Source: Actinomyces glycerinitolerans
GTDB taxonomy: Bacteria; Actinomycetota; Actinomycetes; Actinomycetales; Actinomycetaceae
Reading direction: 5' to 3'
Assembly (NCBI RefSeq): GCF_900098745.1
Contig: NZ_FQTT01000012.1
Location: forward strand, 1 to 64,000
DNA: 64,000 nt
Shown in pieces: positions 44,660 to 53,948 of the stretch. Below the pieces are notes generated by a model. That model saw only the letters and a program-made list of their open reading frames with translations, ran no database searches and was not told where the DNA came from. The position numbers and the translations under genes are program-made. How positions within the stretch are numbered: position 1 is the stretch's first letter; every line of letters begins with the position of its first letter.

Positions 44660-44693
44660 CGTCAACCTTACGTTGACGAGTTTGGTTGGTCAA
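44660..44693 (-). promoter_or_regulatory. Promoter and palindromic operator of the BrnT-like pair
   Basis: Minus strand: -35 TTGACC (44693-44688), 17-bp spacer, -10 TAAGGT (44670-44665), ATG 6 bases later at 44658. Perfect palindrome CGTCAAC-N5-GTTGACG (44660-44678) covers the -10 box. Fits autorepression and a leaderless transcript. Confidence 0.7.
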
Positions 44694-44778
44694 GAGTGCA
44701 CCACGCGGCGCGCTCCGCCATACCGTTGCGGTACTGATTCGTTGAGGCATCATGCGTACAAGATCGCACGCCCCACTG

Positions 44779-44830
44779 ACACGAATTCGGGCGCATTGCT
44801 GGCCTCTGCCGGGAGCGATCTGCGCGCGGC
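44779..44830. repeat. Direct repeat flanking hicAB, left copy
   Basis: Begins GACACGAATTCGGGCGCATT and matches 45505-45556 for about 47 bp with two mismatches, then drifts. The two copies are 726 bp apart in the same orientation, with only hicA and hicB between. Confidence 0.85.
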
Positions 44831-44866
44831 ATGGCAGTTGCGCTGGGCTCGCGGGAGCGGGTGGCT

Positions 44867-45244
44867 TCAGCTTCGGGCCAGTTGTGAGACCCGCTGGGTG
44901 GTGACTCCCATAAGGGTGGCGATGTCGCGTAGCGGTAGGCCGTCGGCGCGCAACAGGGTGACGGCGCGGCGTGAGGCGGCTGCCGCGGCCGCACTGGCTT
45001 TTGTGGATGCTTGCGCTGCTGCCTTGTACTGTTCTACGGCGTCTACGTAGTTCGCGTTGCGTACCGTGTAGTGCACCTCGAAGTCGTCTGTGGGGCGCCC
45101 CGTCATGAGGACGGCGGCATCGGTGACCATCGGGACGACTTCATCGAGACGTCGCGCCTGGGTGGAGTACTCGTGGCCTTCAAGGGTGAAGTCGATCGCC
45201 CACCAACCCTCGCAGTAAAGTGCCATGGCTTCAATTCTGGTCAT
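44867..45244 (-). CDS. hicB: HicB-like antitoxin
   Basis: 125 residues. The N-terminal half (WWAIDFTLEGHEYSTQARRLDEVVPMVTDAAVLMTGR) has the partial RNase-H-like HicB fold, and the C-terminus is an HTH (DGLPLRDIATLMGVTTQRVSQLAR), joined by an Ala/Ser-rich helix. ATG overlaps the hicA stop by 4 bp with GGAGGAGC upstream. Neutralises HicA and probably represses the pair. Confidence 0.8.
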   Translation of the reverse strand: MTRIEAMALYCEGWWAIDFTLEGHEYSTQARRLDEVVPMVTDAAVLMTGRPTDDFEVHYTVRNANYVDAVEQYKAAAQASTKASAAAAAASRRAVTLLRADGLPLRDIATLMGVTTQRVSQLARS

Positions 45245-45426
45245 CGTTTGCTCCTCCGTAAGATTGCCCGTGCGGTCATCTCGTTGATCTCCCGGTGGCG
45301 GGGGATGGGCTCGCTCCACGTCCCTATGGTTGCCTTGGTGTGCTTTCCGCCCTCGGTGAGTACAAGCTTCTGTCCCTTCTGACGGGCGACCTCCTCCAAC
45401 TGCCGGATGAGATCTCTGCGCTTCAT
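45241..45426 (-). CDS. hicA: HicA-like mRNA interferase toxin
   Basis: 61 residues. KRRDLIRQLEEVARQKGQKLVLTEGGKHTKATIG shows the HicA double-stranded-RNA-binding fold with the active His in GGKH, and RHREINEMTARAILRR forms the last helix. Toxin precedes antitoxin, the normal hicAB order. AAAGGGGG lies before the ATG. The module is bracketed by direct repeats. Confidence 0.85.
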   Translation of the reverse strand: MKRRDLIRQLEEVARQKGQKLVLTEGGKHTKATIGTWSEPIPRHREINEMTARAILRRSKR

Positions 45427-45504
45427 TATTCAATCCCCCTTTCGGCAAGTAGTCAAGAGGTGTTGCAGGCGGTTCCTTTCGACTCAAGTGTCCGCCAGGG
45501 GTAC

Positions 45505-45556
45505 GACACGAATTCGGGCGCATTGCTGCCCTCTGCCGGGAGCGGTCTGCAGGCGC
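45505..45556. repeat. Direct repeat flanking hicAB, right copy
   Basis: Right-hand copy of the ~47-bp repeat, lying 100 bp upstream of the oxidoreductase gene. See the left copy at 44779. Confidence 0.85.
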
Positions 45557-45655
45557 GGCGATACGATGTCGGCGGACCGTGCAGGCGGCGGGGCGGGCGC
45601 GCCCGGGCGGCCCGCATATTGACCTTGCTTGCCGCCGGACGTCCAGGAGGAGACC

Positions 45656-46735
45656 GTGCCCGACACCATGACCGCCCTGCTGCTCGACCGGCCGGCCGGG
45701 CCCGACGAGCTCTCCGCAGCCATGCGCCTGGGGCGGCTGCCCTTCCCCGAGCCCGGTCACGGCCAGGTCCGGCTGCGCGTGGAGGCCTGCTCCCTGAACC
45801 CCGTGGACTGGAAGGTCGCTCGCGGCGGCAACCCGGCCTGGACCTGGCCCCACGTGCTCGGCCTCGACGTGGCCGGCACCGTCGACGCCCTCGGACCCGG
45901 CGTTGCCACTCCCGCCGAGGACGGCGCCACCGCGCTGCGCCCCGATCTCGCCGTCGGCGACACGGTCGCCCTGCACCACGACCTGCGGCGCCCCGGCGGC
46001 CTGGCCCAGTACGTCGTCGTCGACGCCCTCGCACTGGCGCACCTGCCGGACGCGGTCTCCGCCACCGACGCCGCCGCCCTGCCCTGCGCCGGCATGACCG
46101 CCTACCACGCCCTCACCCGCCGCCTGCGCCTGGCCGCCGGGCAGACCATTCTCATCACCGCCGGGGCCGGGGGAGTGGGCGGCTACGCCGTGCAGATCGC
46201 CCACCACCTGGGCGCCCGCGTCGTCGCCACCGCCTCGACCGATAAGGTGCGGGCCGTCCGCGCCCTCGGCGCCGACGAGGTCATCGACTACCGCGCCGCC
46301 GGCGATCCCGACGCCGTCGCCGCGGCGGCCCGCGCCCTCACTCCGCAGGGGCGTGGCGTAGACGCCGTGCTCGACACGCTCGACGGCGCCTCCGCCACCG
46401 CGAATCTGGGCGCGCTCGCCTTCAACGGCGCCCTGGCGTTCATCGGTGGGTGCCCCGATCTGTCTGCCATGCCGGGATTCACGATCTCGCCCTCGATCCA
46501 CGAGGTCTCCCTCGGCGCCGCCTACTCCGCGGGCACCGCCCGCGACCGCGCGGACCTGGCGACCATGCTCACCGAGATGCTGGAACTGGTCGCCGCCGGG
46601 CGGCTCGACGCCCGCGTGGCCGAGACGGTGCCGCTTGACGCGGTGCCCGCCGCCTACGCCCAACTGGCTCGGGGGCACCAGGCCGGCAAGCTCGTGTGCG
46701 ACGTGGCCGGGTCGGCGGTGGCGGCGGCCTCCTAA
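45656..46735 (+). CDS. Quinone-reductase-like MDR oxidoreductase
   Basis: 359 residues from GTG 45656 (AGGAGGAGA upstream). Medium-chain dehydrogenase fold: GroES-like part (VEACSLNPVDWKVARGG, HVLGLDVAGTVDALG), then ALPCAGMTAYHALTRR and the Rossmann motif ILITAGAGGVGGYAVQIAHHLGARVVATAS. The zinc-binding cysteines of alcohol dehydrogenases are absent, which points to the NADPH:quinone oxidoreductase subgroup. Substrate unknown. Adjacent TetR gene may be unrelated. Confidence 0.88.
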   Translation: MPDTMTALLLDRPAGPDELSAAMRLGRLPFPEPGHGQVRLRVEACSLNPVDWKVARGGNPAWTWPHVLGLDVAGTVDALGPGVATPAEDGATALRPDLAVGDTVALHHDLRRPGGLAQYVVVDALALAHLPDAVSATDAAALPCAGMTAYHALTRRLRLAAGQTILITAGAGGVGGYAVQIAHHLGARVVATASTDKVRAVRALGADEVIDYRAAGDPDAVAAAARALTPQGRGVDAVLDTLDGASATANLGALAFNGALAFIGGCPDLSAMPGFTISPSIHEVSLGAAYSAGTARDRADLATMLTEMLELVAAGRLDARVAETVPLDAVPAAYAQLARGHQAGKLVCDVAGSAVAAAS

Positions 46736-46802
46736 AGTCCGGCGGTAATGAGGACACCGCACGTATCCTTCGACTCGTCAATAGTTGCGCAGGAGGGGCG
46801 AG

Positions 46803-47462
46803 ATGGGCACGCGAGGGCGTAGGCGGGCCGGGAGCCCGGACGCCCGGCAGGCGATTCTAGAGGCGGCCCGCGCCGCCTTCGCCCGCGACGGCTACAACGC
46901 CTCGCTGCGAGGCATCGCCCGGGCGGCCGGCGTCGACCCCGCCCTGGTGCACCACTACTTCCCGGAGCGCTCGCACCTGTTCGTGGAGGCCGTCTATGAC
47001 GGGCCGGACGGGCCCGTCATGGATCCGGCCGTTCTGGACGACGTCCGGCGCCTGCCCGCCTCTCGGCAGGGAACCGCCTTGGTGCGCCTGTTCGTGACCC
47101 AGTGGGACCGCATGGGGGCGGACCGCTTCGCCGCGGTGGTGCGCGCGGCGCTGGCTCACGAGGGCGTTGTCGCCCGCATACGGGAGCTCGTGGTGGGCGC
47201 CCTGGTGACTCCGCTGGTCGAACGTGTGGCTCCCGATCGGGTCCGGCTGCGGTCCCAGCTGATCGCCGGACACCTGGTCGGGTTGGGCATGACGCGCTGG
47301 ATCGCCCGCCTCGACGCCGTATCCGCCGCAAGCCCGGAGGAGCTCGCGGCCGCCGTGGGGCCGGTGATCCAGCACTACCTGACCGGTGACCTCGGTGATG
47401 CGCACGATGGCCCGGCCGAGGAGGCCGGGGCCTTCAAGACCGTGGAAGAGCCCAGGGAGTAG
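46803..47462 (+). CDS. TetR-family transcriptional regulator
   Basis: 219 residues from ATG 46803 behind AGGAGGGG. N-terminal HTH: DARQAILEAARAAFARDGYNASLRGIARAAGVDPALVHHYFPERSHLF. The C-terminal ligand domain resembles the TetR_C group that often controls drug exporters. It lies 45 bp before the ABC genes, whose promoter has a palindrome that could be its operator. Confidence 0.9.
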   Translation: MGTRGRRRAGSPDARQAILEAARAAFARDGYNASLRGIARAAGVDPALVHHYFPERSHLFVEAVYDGPDGPVMDPAVLDDVRRLPASRQGTALVRLFVTQWDRMGADRFAAVVRAALAHEGVVARIRELVVGALVTPLVERVAPDRVRLRSQLIAGHLVGLGMTRWIARLDAVSAASPEELAAAVGPVIQHYLTGDLGDAHDGPAEEAGAFKTVEEPRE

Positions 47463-47472
47463 TCCGCAGTCC

Positions 47473-47515
47473 TTGCCGAACCGTCGCCGTGCCCATATAT
47501 TCATCACATGATGAA
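47473..47515 (+). promoter_or_regulatory. ABC-exporter promoter with palindromic TetR operator candidate
   Basis: -35 TTGCCG (47473-47478), 17-bp spacer, -10 TATATT (47496-47501). Palindrome TTCATCA-CA-TGATGAA (47500-47515) covers the predicted start of transcription and the ATG at 47508, which is therefore probably leaderless. Confidence 0.65.
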
Positions 47516-48299
47516 AAATGGCTTGGGTGCCGTCGCCGGCCCTGCCGATCCGGCCGTCGCGGGGGCTGTCGGCAGTGCGGTACACGTGCGCGGACTGCGG
47601 GTGCGCCGCGGCGGCACGGAGATCCTCCACGGCCTGGACCTGGACCTGCGACCCGGCTCCATCACCGGCCTGCTGGGGCCGTCCGGCTGCGGTAAGACCA
47701 CCCTGATGCGGGTGCTCGTCGGGGTGCAGCGCTACGACGGCGAGGTGAGGGTCCTGGGGGAGCGGCCGGGCACGCCCGCCGTGCGCGGCCGGATCGGATA
47801 CGTCACCCAGGCGGCGGCCGTGTACAAGGACCTGACCGCCCGCCAGAACCTGCGCTACTTCGCCGCACTCGCCGGGGCACGCGCCCGCGACATCGATGAG
47901 GCGCTGGACACGGTGGGGCTGACCGGGCTCGCCGACCGGCGCGTGAGCACGTTCTCCGGCGGTGAGACCGGACGGGTTTCGCTCGCCTGCGCCCTGGTGG
48001 CCGGCCCGGAACTGCTGGTACTGGATGAGCCGACGGTCGGCCTGGACCCGCTGACCCGGGAGGGGCTGTGGGCCACCTTCCGGGAACTGGCCGATGCGGG
48101 CGCCACCCTGCTGATCTCCAGCCACGTCATGGATGAGGCCTTCCACTGCGATCGCGTGCTGCTCATGCGCTCCGGCCGCTTCCTTGCCTACACGACTGCG
48201 AGCGAGCTGCTGGAGCGCACGGGAGCCGACACGCTCGACGCGGCCTTCCTCGACGTCGTCCGGCGGGCGGGGCGAACGGAGCAGGGGGAGGGACAGTGA
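47508..48299 (+). CDS. ABC transporter ATP-binding protein (drug-exporter type)
   Basis: 263 residues (ATG 47508 or 47511). Walker A GPSGCGKTTLMRVL, Q-loop region YVTQAAAVYKDLTARQNL, signature FSGGETGRVSLACALV (SGGE variant), Walker B LLVLDEPTVGLDP, H-loop LLISSHVMDE. Pairs with the ABC-2 permease that follows with a 1-base overlap. Likely exports a toxic compound under TetR control. Confidence 0.92.
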   Translation: MMKNGLGAVAGPADPAVAGAVGSAVHVRGLRVRRGGTEILHGLDLDLRPGSITGLLGPSGCGKTTLMRVLVGVQRYDGEVRVLGERPGTPAVRGRIGYVTQAAAVYKDLTARQNLRYFAALAGARARDIDEALDTVGLTGLADRRVSTFSGGETGRVSLACALVAGPELLVLDEPTVGLDPLTREGLWATFRELADAGATLLISSHVMDEAFHCDRVLLMRSGRFLAYTTASELLERTGADTLDAAFLDVVRRAGRTEQGEGQ

Positions 48300-49045
48300 T
48301 GAACGCGCGCACCTTCGCCGCTACCGTGCGCCGGGTGCTGGCGCAGCTGGCGGCCGACCGGCGCACCCTTGGACTGATCATGGTGGTGCCCGCCGCGCTG
48401 CTGACCCTGCTGTACTTCGTCTACTACGACTATCCGCACGGCGAGCAGCTGTTCAACCGGATCGCCGTGGCCATGATGGCGATCCTGCCGCTGGTCGTCA
48501 TGTTCCTGGTCACCAGCGTCACCATGCTGCGCGAGCGCGGCTCCGGCACCCTGGAGCGGCTGTGGACCACGCCGCTGCACCGCGCCGACCTGCTGCTCGG
48601 CTATGCCGCAGCCTTCACCGCCACGGCAGTGGGTCAGTCGCTGCTGCTGTGCGCGGTGGCCGCCTGGTGCCTGGGGGTGCAGATCGCCGCCCCCTGGGTG
48701 TGGGTGATCCTCACTGCGCTGGTCGACGGCTTCCTCGGCGTGGCGCTGGGGCTGTTTGTATCCGCCTTCGCCCGCACCGAGTTCCAGGCCGTGCAGTTCT
48801 TCCCCGTGATCATCGGCCCGCAGATCTTCTTGTGCGGGCTGCTGGCGGCCCGCGACCAGCTGCCGCGCGTGCTGGAGCTGTGCAGCAACGTGCTGCCCAT
48901 GAGTTGGGCCGTCGATGCCGTCGGCGAGCTGAGCGCGAACACTTCGCCGACTACCGCCTTCGCCGCCGACCTGGGGCTGGTGGCCGGGGTGGGGGTGGCG
49001 ATCCTCGCGGTGGCCGCCCTGACCGTGCCGCGGCGGGTGCGGTGA
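48299..49045 (+). CDS. ABC-2 type permease
   Basis: 248 residues, ATG 48299 overlapping the preceding stop. Six membrane helices; the ABC-2 motif MLRERGSGTLERLWTTPLHRADLLLGYA is clear, as is the closing FFPVIIGPQIFLCGLLAARDQLP segment. Membrane partner of the upstream ATPase. Confidence 0.9.
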   Translation: MNARTFAATVRRVLAQLAADRRTLGLIMVVPAALLTLLYFVYYDYPHGEQLFNRIAVAMMAILPLVVMFLVTSVTMLRERGSGTLERLWTTPLHRADLLLGYAAAFTATAVGQSLLLCAVAAWCLGVQIAAPWVWVILTALVDGFLGVALGLFVSAFARTEFQAVQFFPVIIGPQIFLCGLLAARDQLPRVLELCSNVLPMSWAVDAVGELSANTSPTTAFAADLGLVAGVGVAILAVAALTVPRRVR

Positions 49046-49080
49046 GGGCGGCGTGGGGCAAGGCAGGCGCGGGCGGCCGG

Positions 49081-49197
49081 CTATTGCTTGCGCATGTAGG
49101 CGATCGTGAACTCCCTGACCTGCCGGAAGTACTGCTGGCGCCGGTCGAGCTCGAAGTGCTCGCGGCGTCGGCGTCGGACGGCCGACATGGCATTCAT
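49081..49197 (-). CDS. Tiny 38-residue basic protein coupled to the AlbA/ATPase gene
   Basis: Minus-strand frame ATG 49197 to TAG 49081, 38 residues, starting MNAMSAVRRRRREHFELD and ending IAYMRKQ. Its ATG overlaps the stop of the preceding gene by 4 bp (ATGA), a coupling rarely found by chance. It is strongly basic and probably helical. No family recognised; an alternative start is ATG 49188. Confidence 0.45.
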   Translation of the reverse strand: MNAMSAVRRRRREHFELDRRQQYFRQVREFTIAYMRKQ

Positions 49198-50711
49198 TCG
49201 GCATCTCCCGTAAGGGTGCGCAGGTAGGCGCGGCCCTTATCCGTCAGAACGTATCTCTGCGCTTTGCTGCGGGGCTTGTCCGGCAGGGTCATGGCGATCA
49301 GCCCACGATTCAGCAGTGGAACGACGTGCCGCGCGTAGTTCTGTGACAGGGGCCTAAGGCCAGCGGCTTCCAGGAGCGTGTTCCGGTGAACCGGCCCATT
49401 CGCTGCCGCGCGCATCATTGCCACATCATACCTACCGTCATATCTATCGTCATTGCTATGTGTGTAGGCATGTTCTGGGCTGATCTGGTCCTCAGTCTCC
49501 GGCTCGTGGGCACTGCGTGCTTCGTGCGATCCGGGGTGTGTGGCGGCCGCATGCCGCGGGTCATGGCTGGGGATCTGGATGATGACCCGTACGCGGTCCT
49601 GGATTTCCTCAATAACGGGCTCGGGCAGACCGGCCTCGGCCACCTGCTCGAAGACGCGCTGGACACCGGTACCCCACTGTTCCATGATCCCGGCCTCGCG
49701 GAAGATACGCGCGAGGGCGGGGTTACGCAGGCGGGACACACGCCGCATAGAGTCAATGGTCATGCCCGGCAGCAGCAGGCCGGGGCTGTCCACCTGGATG
49801 CGGTCGTCGTAGAAGCCGATGCGGATGGGGGTTCCGCGTTCTGCGTAGGAGGCGTGGACGAGGGCGTTGACGATCACTTCGCGGATCGGCTCGATGGGGA
49901 TCGAGTAGACATCCCGGCGCCGGACCTCGCCGAAGACCGCGGTCTTGTAGGCGTGCTTGAGTAGGAAGTCCACGGCGGGGTCGACGGCCAGCGCCATGGG
50001 GCCATGGATCTCGGTCTGGTCGAAGATGTCAGTGCCGTGCGGGCCGCGCAGGCGCCCGCACTGGACCCAGGCGGAGGGCAGGAAGCGCGTAGGGTCGGGG
50101 CAAGCGGCGAGGATGCCCGCATTGGTGGGGACGATCTGGTCACCCTGTTTGGCAGCGAGACCGAGTGCCAGGAGGTCGTCGACGGACGTGTCGCGTCCGC
50201 GCAGATCGGAAAGGACCTGCAGATCCAGGTCTTCCAGTGTGGCGCGCGGTTCGGGAAGGTCTTCGAAGGCGATACCGCGGGCGTTGCGTTCAAGCTCGGC
50301 CACCAGCGCCGGGTCCGCCTGCCGAGTGGTGGAGCCGAGGCGCACGTAGACGCCGGCCTCGGCGCCCTGGTGGGTGATGTAGTGAGGTCGGCGAGTACTG
50401 AGCGGCACGTCAACAACGAGCACCGTCTTGTCTGCCAGCGTCACCAGATCGATCGCGGGGACCAACTGAGGTGAGATCCGGTCATCAATGAGGCTGGCGA
50501 TGCGCTCCTCCTCGGCGAGCGGGTCCTCGACGCCAACCACCGTGCCATCGTCCGCGACTCCGATGACCAGCCGCCCGCCCGCGGAGTTGGCGAAGGCAAC
50601 AATCGTCCGCAGTGGCCCGTCGGGTGAAGACAGATCGCGCTTGAGCTCAAGCGTCTTTCCTTCATTAATGACGACTCGGCCTTCGGGTCCGAGAGTTAGA
50701 AGTTCGGTCAT
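49194..50711 (-). CDS. AlbA_2 (Schlafen-like) / HATPase ATP-binding protein
   Basis: 505 residues. N-terminal AlbA_2 domain (KTLELKRDLSSPDGPLRTIVAFANSAGGRLVIGVADDGTVVGVEDP, VYVRLGSTTRQAD). The middle ATPase-like domain has REVIVNALVHASYAERG, IQVDSPGLLLPGMT and EQWGTGVQRVFEQVAEAGLPEP. A His/Asp/Arg-rich linker (about 385-425) then leads to a winged-helix (NTLLEAAGLRPLSQNYARHVVPLLNRGLI). Such proteins are called putative transcriptional regulators; some are found in phage-defence islands. Sits in an accessory stretch with TA modules. Confidence 0.82.
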   Translation of the reverse strand: MTELLTLGPEGRVVINEGKTLELKRDLSSPDGPLRTIVAFANSAGGRLVIGVADDGTVVGVEDPLAEEERIASLIDDRISPQLVPAIDLVTLADKTVLVVDVPLSTRRPHYITHQGAEAGVYVRLGSTTRQADPALVAELERNARGIAFEDLPEPRATLEDLDLQVLSDLRGRDTSVDDLLALGLAAKQGDQIVPTNAGILAACPDPTRFLPSAWVQCGRLRGPHGTDIFDQTEIHGPMALAVDPAVDFLLKHAYKTAVFGEVRRRDVYSIPIEPIREVIVNALVHASYAERGTPIRIGFYDDRIQVDSPGLLLPGMTIDSMRRVSRLRNPALARIFREAGIMEQWGTGVQRVFEQVAEAGLPEPVIEEIQDRVRVIIQIPSHDPRHAAATHPGSHEARSAHEPETEDQISPEHAYTHSNDDRYDGRYDVAMMRAAANGPVHRNTLLEAAGLRPLSQNYARHVVPLLNRGLIAMTLPDKPRSKAQRYVLTDKGRAYLRTLTGDAE

Positions 50712-50860
50712 CGCTTACATCCTGCCCCTCACATACTCGTGCGCGCGGAGATCGCTACTCACCAAATCACCACTCGCTTCGCACCTCCCGACCGTGGGCA
50801 TCACTGCCGCTGAGCGACGGAGCAACCCTAGCGGATCCGGGCCGAGCCGTTGGGTGCGCC

Positions 50861-50901
50861 ACATCGACCGACTTCGACACGTAACGTCTACCGACCTCGG
50901 T
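50861..50901. repeat. Dispersed intergenic repeat, copy 4
   Basis: ACCGACTTCGACACGTAAC-GTCTACCGACCTCGG: two units at the 23-bp spacing, between the divergent AlbA/ATPase gene and phoH. Slightly diverged from the copies at 576 and 36683. Confidence 0.7.
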
Positions 50902-50961
50902 GGTGGGGATGACACCGTTCAGCGCGAACGCGGCCTGTACCGTCCGGGTCCGGCCGGTAGC

Positions 50962-52127
<1,166 letters not shown>

Positions 52128-52131
<4 letters not shown>

Positions 52132-52586
52132 CCACCGAGGTCATCAACGAGACCACCACCCCCATCGACGCCACCGAGTTCACCGCCCTGGCCGACTACG
52201 TGCTGGCCGCCATGCACGTGAGCCCCATGGCCGAACTGAACATCCTGTTCATCGAGCCCGAGCCCATGGCCGAGCTGCACGAGCGCTGGCTCGACCTGGA
52301 GGGCCCCACGGATGTGATGAGCTTCCCCATGGATGAGCTGCGCCCCGGCACCGCGGAGAATGAGACGCCGCCCGGCACCCTGGGCGACGTGGTGCTGTGC
52401 CCGCAGGTGGCCGCGAAGCAGGCGCTCGAGGCGGGCCACAGCGCCGTGGAGGAGATGCTGCTGCTGACCGTGCACGGCATCTTGCACCTACTCGGCTACG
52501 ACCACGCCGAGCCGGAGGAGAAGGAGGAGATGTTCGCCCTCCAGCGCACCCTCCTGCTGACCTTCCTGGCGGAGCGCGGCAAGTGA
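52128..52586 (+). CDS. ybeY: Endoribonuclease YbeY
   Basis: 152 residues. Metal motif [20 protein letters not shown] (H3-x-H5-x-H type), with [34 protein letters not shown] upstream. Matures 16S rRNA and takes part in ribosome quality control. Starts inside the phoH stop (ATGA) and its stop overlaps the next gene, so the three are translationally coupled. Confidence 0.96.
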
Positions 52587-53932
52587 CCGCCGCCCCCACC
52601 GCCCCGCTGCTGTTCGTGGCGGTGGTCGTGCTCGGCTTCGGAATGGTGCTCTCGGCGGGGGAGGGGGCGCTGAGCCGCATGACCCGGGCCGCCGCCGAGG
52701 ACCTGGTCGAGGACGGCCGCCGCGGGGCCGGCCGCGTGACCGCCCTGACCGCTAAGCGCGAGCAGGTGCTGGGAACCCTCGCCGTCCTGCGCGCCGGCGT
52801 CGACATGCTGGTGGCGGTCCTGGTCACCCTGGGCGTGGCCGGGCGCTTCGAGCAGTGGTGGCAGGCACTCCTCGTGGCCGTGGCCGTCAGCCTGGTGCTG
52901 CTGGGTTTGCTCGTGGGCGTGTCCCCGCGCTCGGCCGGCCGCCGCAACCCCGCCGGCACGCTCCTGGCACTGGCCGGCATCCTGGAGCGGGTCAACGCTC
53001 TGGGGGCGCCCTGGCGCTGGTTCCAGTCCCGCTTCGGCCGCGCCTCCACCCGCACCGACGCCGAGGCGCGCGCCGAGGTGACCGAGGACCTGCGCGAGAT
53101 GATCGACGAGATCGGCGACTCGGAGACCATCGAGGACGAGGACCGCGAGATGCTGCGTAGCGTGGTCGAGCTCGGCCAGACGCTCGTACGCGAGGTCATG
53201 GTCCCCCGTACCGACATGGTCACCATTGACGAGGACAAGCCCGCCTCCGCCGCCATGCGCCTGTTCGTCCGCTCCGGCTACTCGCGCGTGCCCGTGATCG
53301 GGGAGGACGCCGACGACGTGCGCGGCATCCTCTACCTCAAGGACGTGCTGCGGCGCCTGTCCGACCACCCCGAGCACGGGGAGCGGCCGGTGGTGTCCTT
53401 CGTGCGTGAGGCCGTGTACGTGCCCGAGACCAAGCTCGCCGACGACCTGCTGCGCGAAATGCAGCTTGGTCACTTCCACATCGCCCTGGCGGTGGACGAG
53501 TACGGCGGCATCGCCGGCCTGGTCACCATGGAGGATCTGCTGGAGGAGGTCGTGGGGGAACTCACCGACGAGCACGACCACGCCGAGCCCGTGGCCGAGG
53601 ACCTCGGCGATGGCACCTTCCGCGTGCCCGTGCGCCTGGGCCTGGACGCCCTCGGCGAGCTCTTCGACCTGGAGATCGAGGACGACGACGTCGACACCGC
53701 CGGCGGCCTGCTCACCAAGGCCATCGGCCGGGTACCACTGCCCGGGGCCAGCGGCGACGTGCAGGGCATCCGCCTGGTGGCCGAGGAGGCCACCGGTAGA
53801 CGCCGCCAGGTCGCCACCCTGCTAGCCTCCCGCATCGACGCCGTCGGGCCGCCCGCGCCGCCCGACGGCCCCGCGGCCGCTGCTTCCCCCAACGATCACG
53901 CCGACGACGGCGACAACCCCAACGACGACTGA
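52583..53932 (+). CDS. CNNM/CorC-type CBS-pair membrane protein
   Basis: 449 residues from GTG 52583. N-terminal membrane helices (about 8-25, 67-85, 91-112). A pair of CBS domains starts with [39 protein letters not shown], followed by [29 protein letters not shown] and a C-terminal CorC_HlyC domain. An acidic tail ends the protein. The N-terminal part is shorter than the full CNNM domain. Related proteins act in magnesium or cobalt handling. Always between ybeY and era in actinobacteria. Confidence 0.9.
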   Translation: MTAAPTAPLLFVAVVVLGFGMVLSAGEGALSRMTRAAAEDLVEDGRRGAGRVTALTAKREQVLGTLAVLRAGVDMLVAVLVTLGVAGRFEQWWQALLVAVAVSLVLLGLLVGVSPRSAGRRNPAGTLLALAGILERVNALGAPWRWFQSRFGRASTRTDAEARAEVTEDLREMIDEIGDSETIEDEDREMLRSVVELGQTLVREVMVPRTDMVTIDEDKPASAAMRLFVRSGYSRVPVIGEDADDVRGILYLKDVLRRLSDHPEHGERPVVSFVREAVYVPETKLADDLLREMQLGHFHIALAVDEYGGIAGLVTMEDLLEEVVGELTDEHDHAEPVAEDLGDGTFRVPVRLGLDALGELFDLEIEDDDVDTAGGLLTKAIGRVPLPGASGDVQGIRLVAEEATGRRRQVATLLASRIDAVGPPAPPDGPAAAASPNDHADDGDNPNDD

Positions 53933-53948
53933 GGACCTAGGACCCCCG

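Noticed and set aside
44867-46762. 631-codon minus-strand frame ending with hicB
   Set aside because: Only its last 125 codons are HicB; the rest runs through hicA, a repeat and the antisense of the oxidoreductase.
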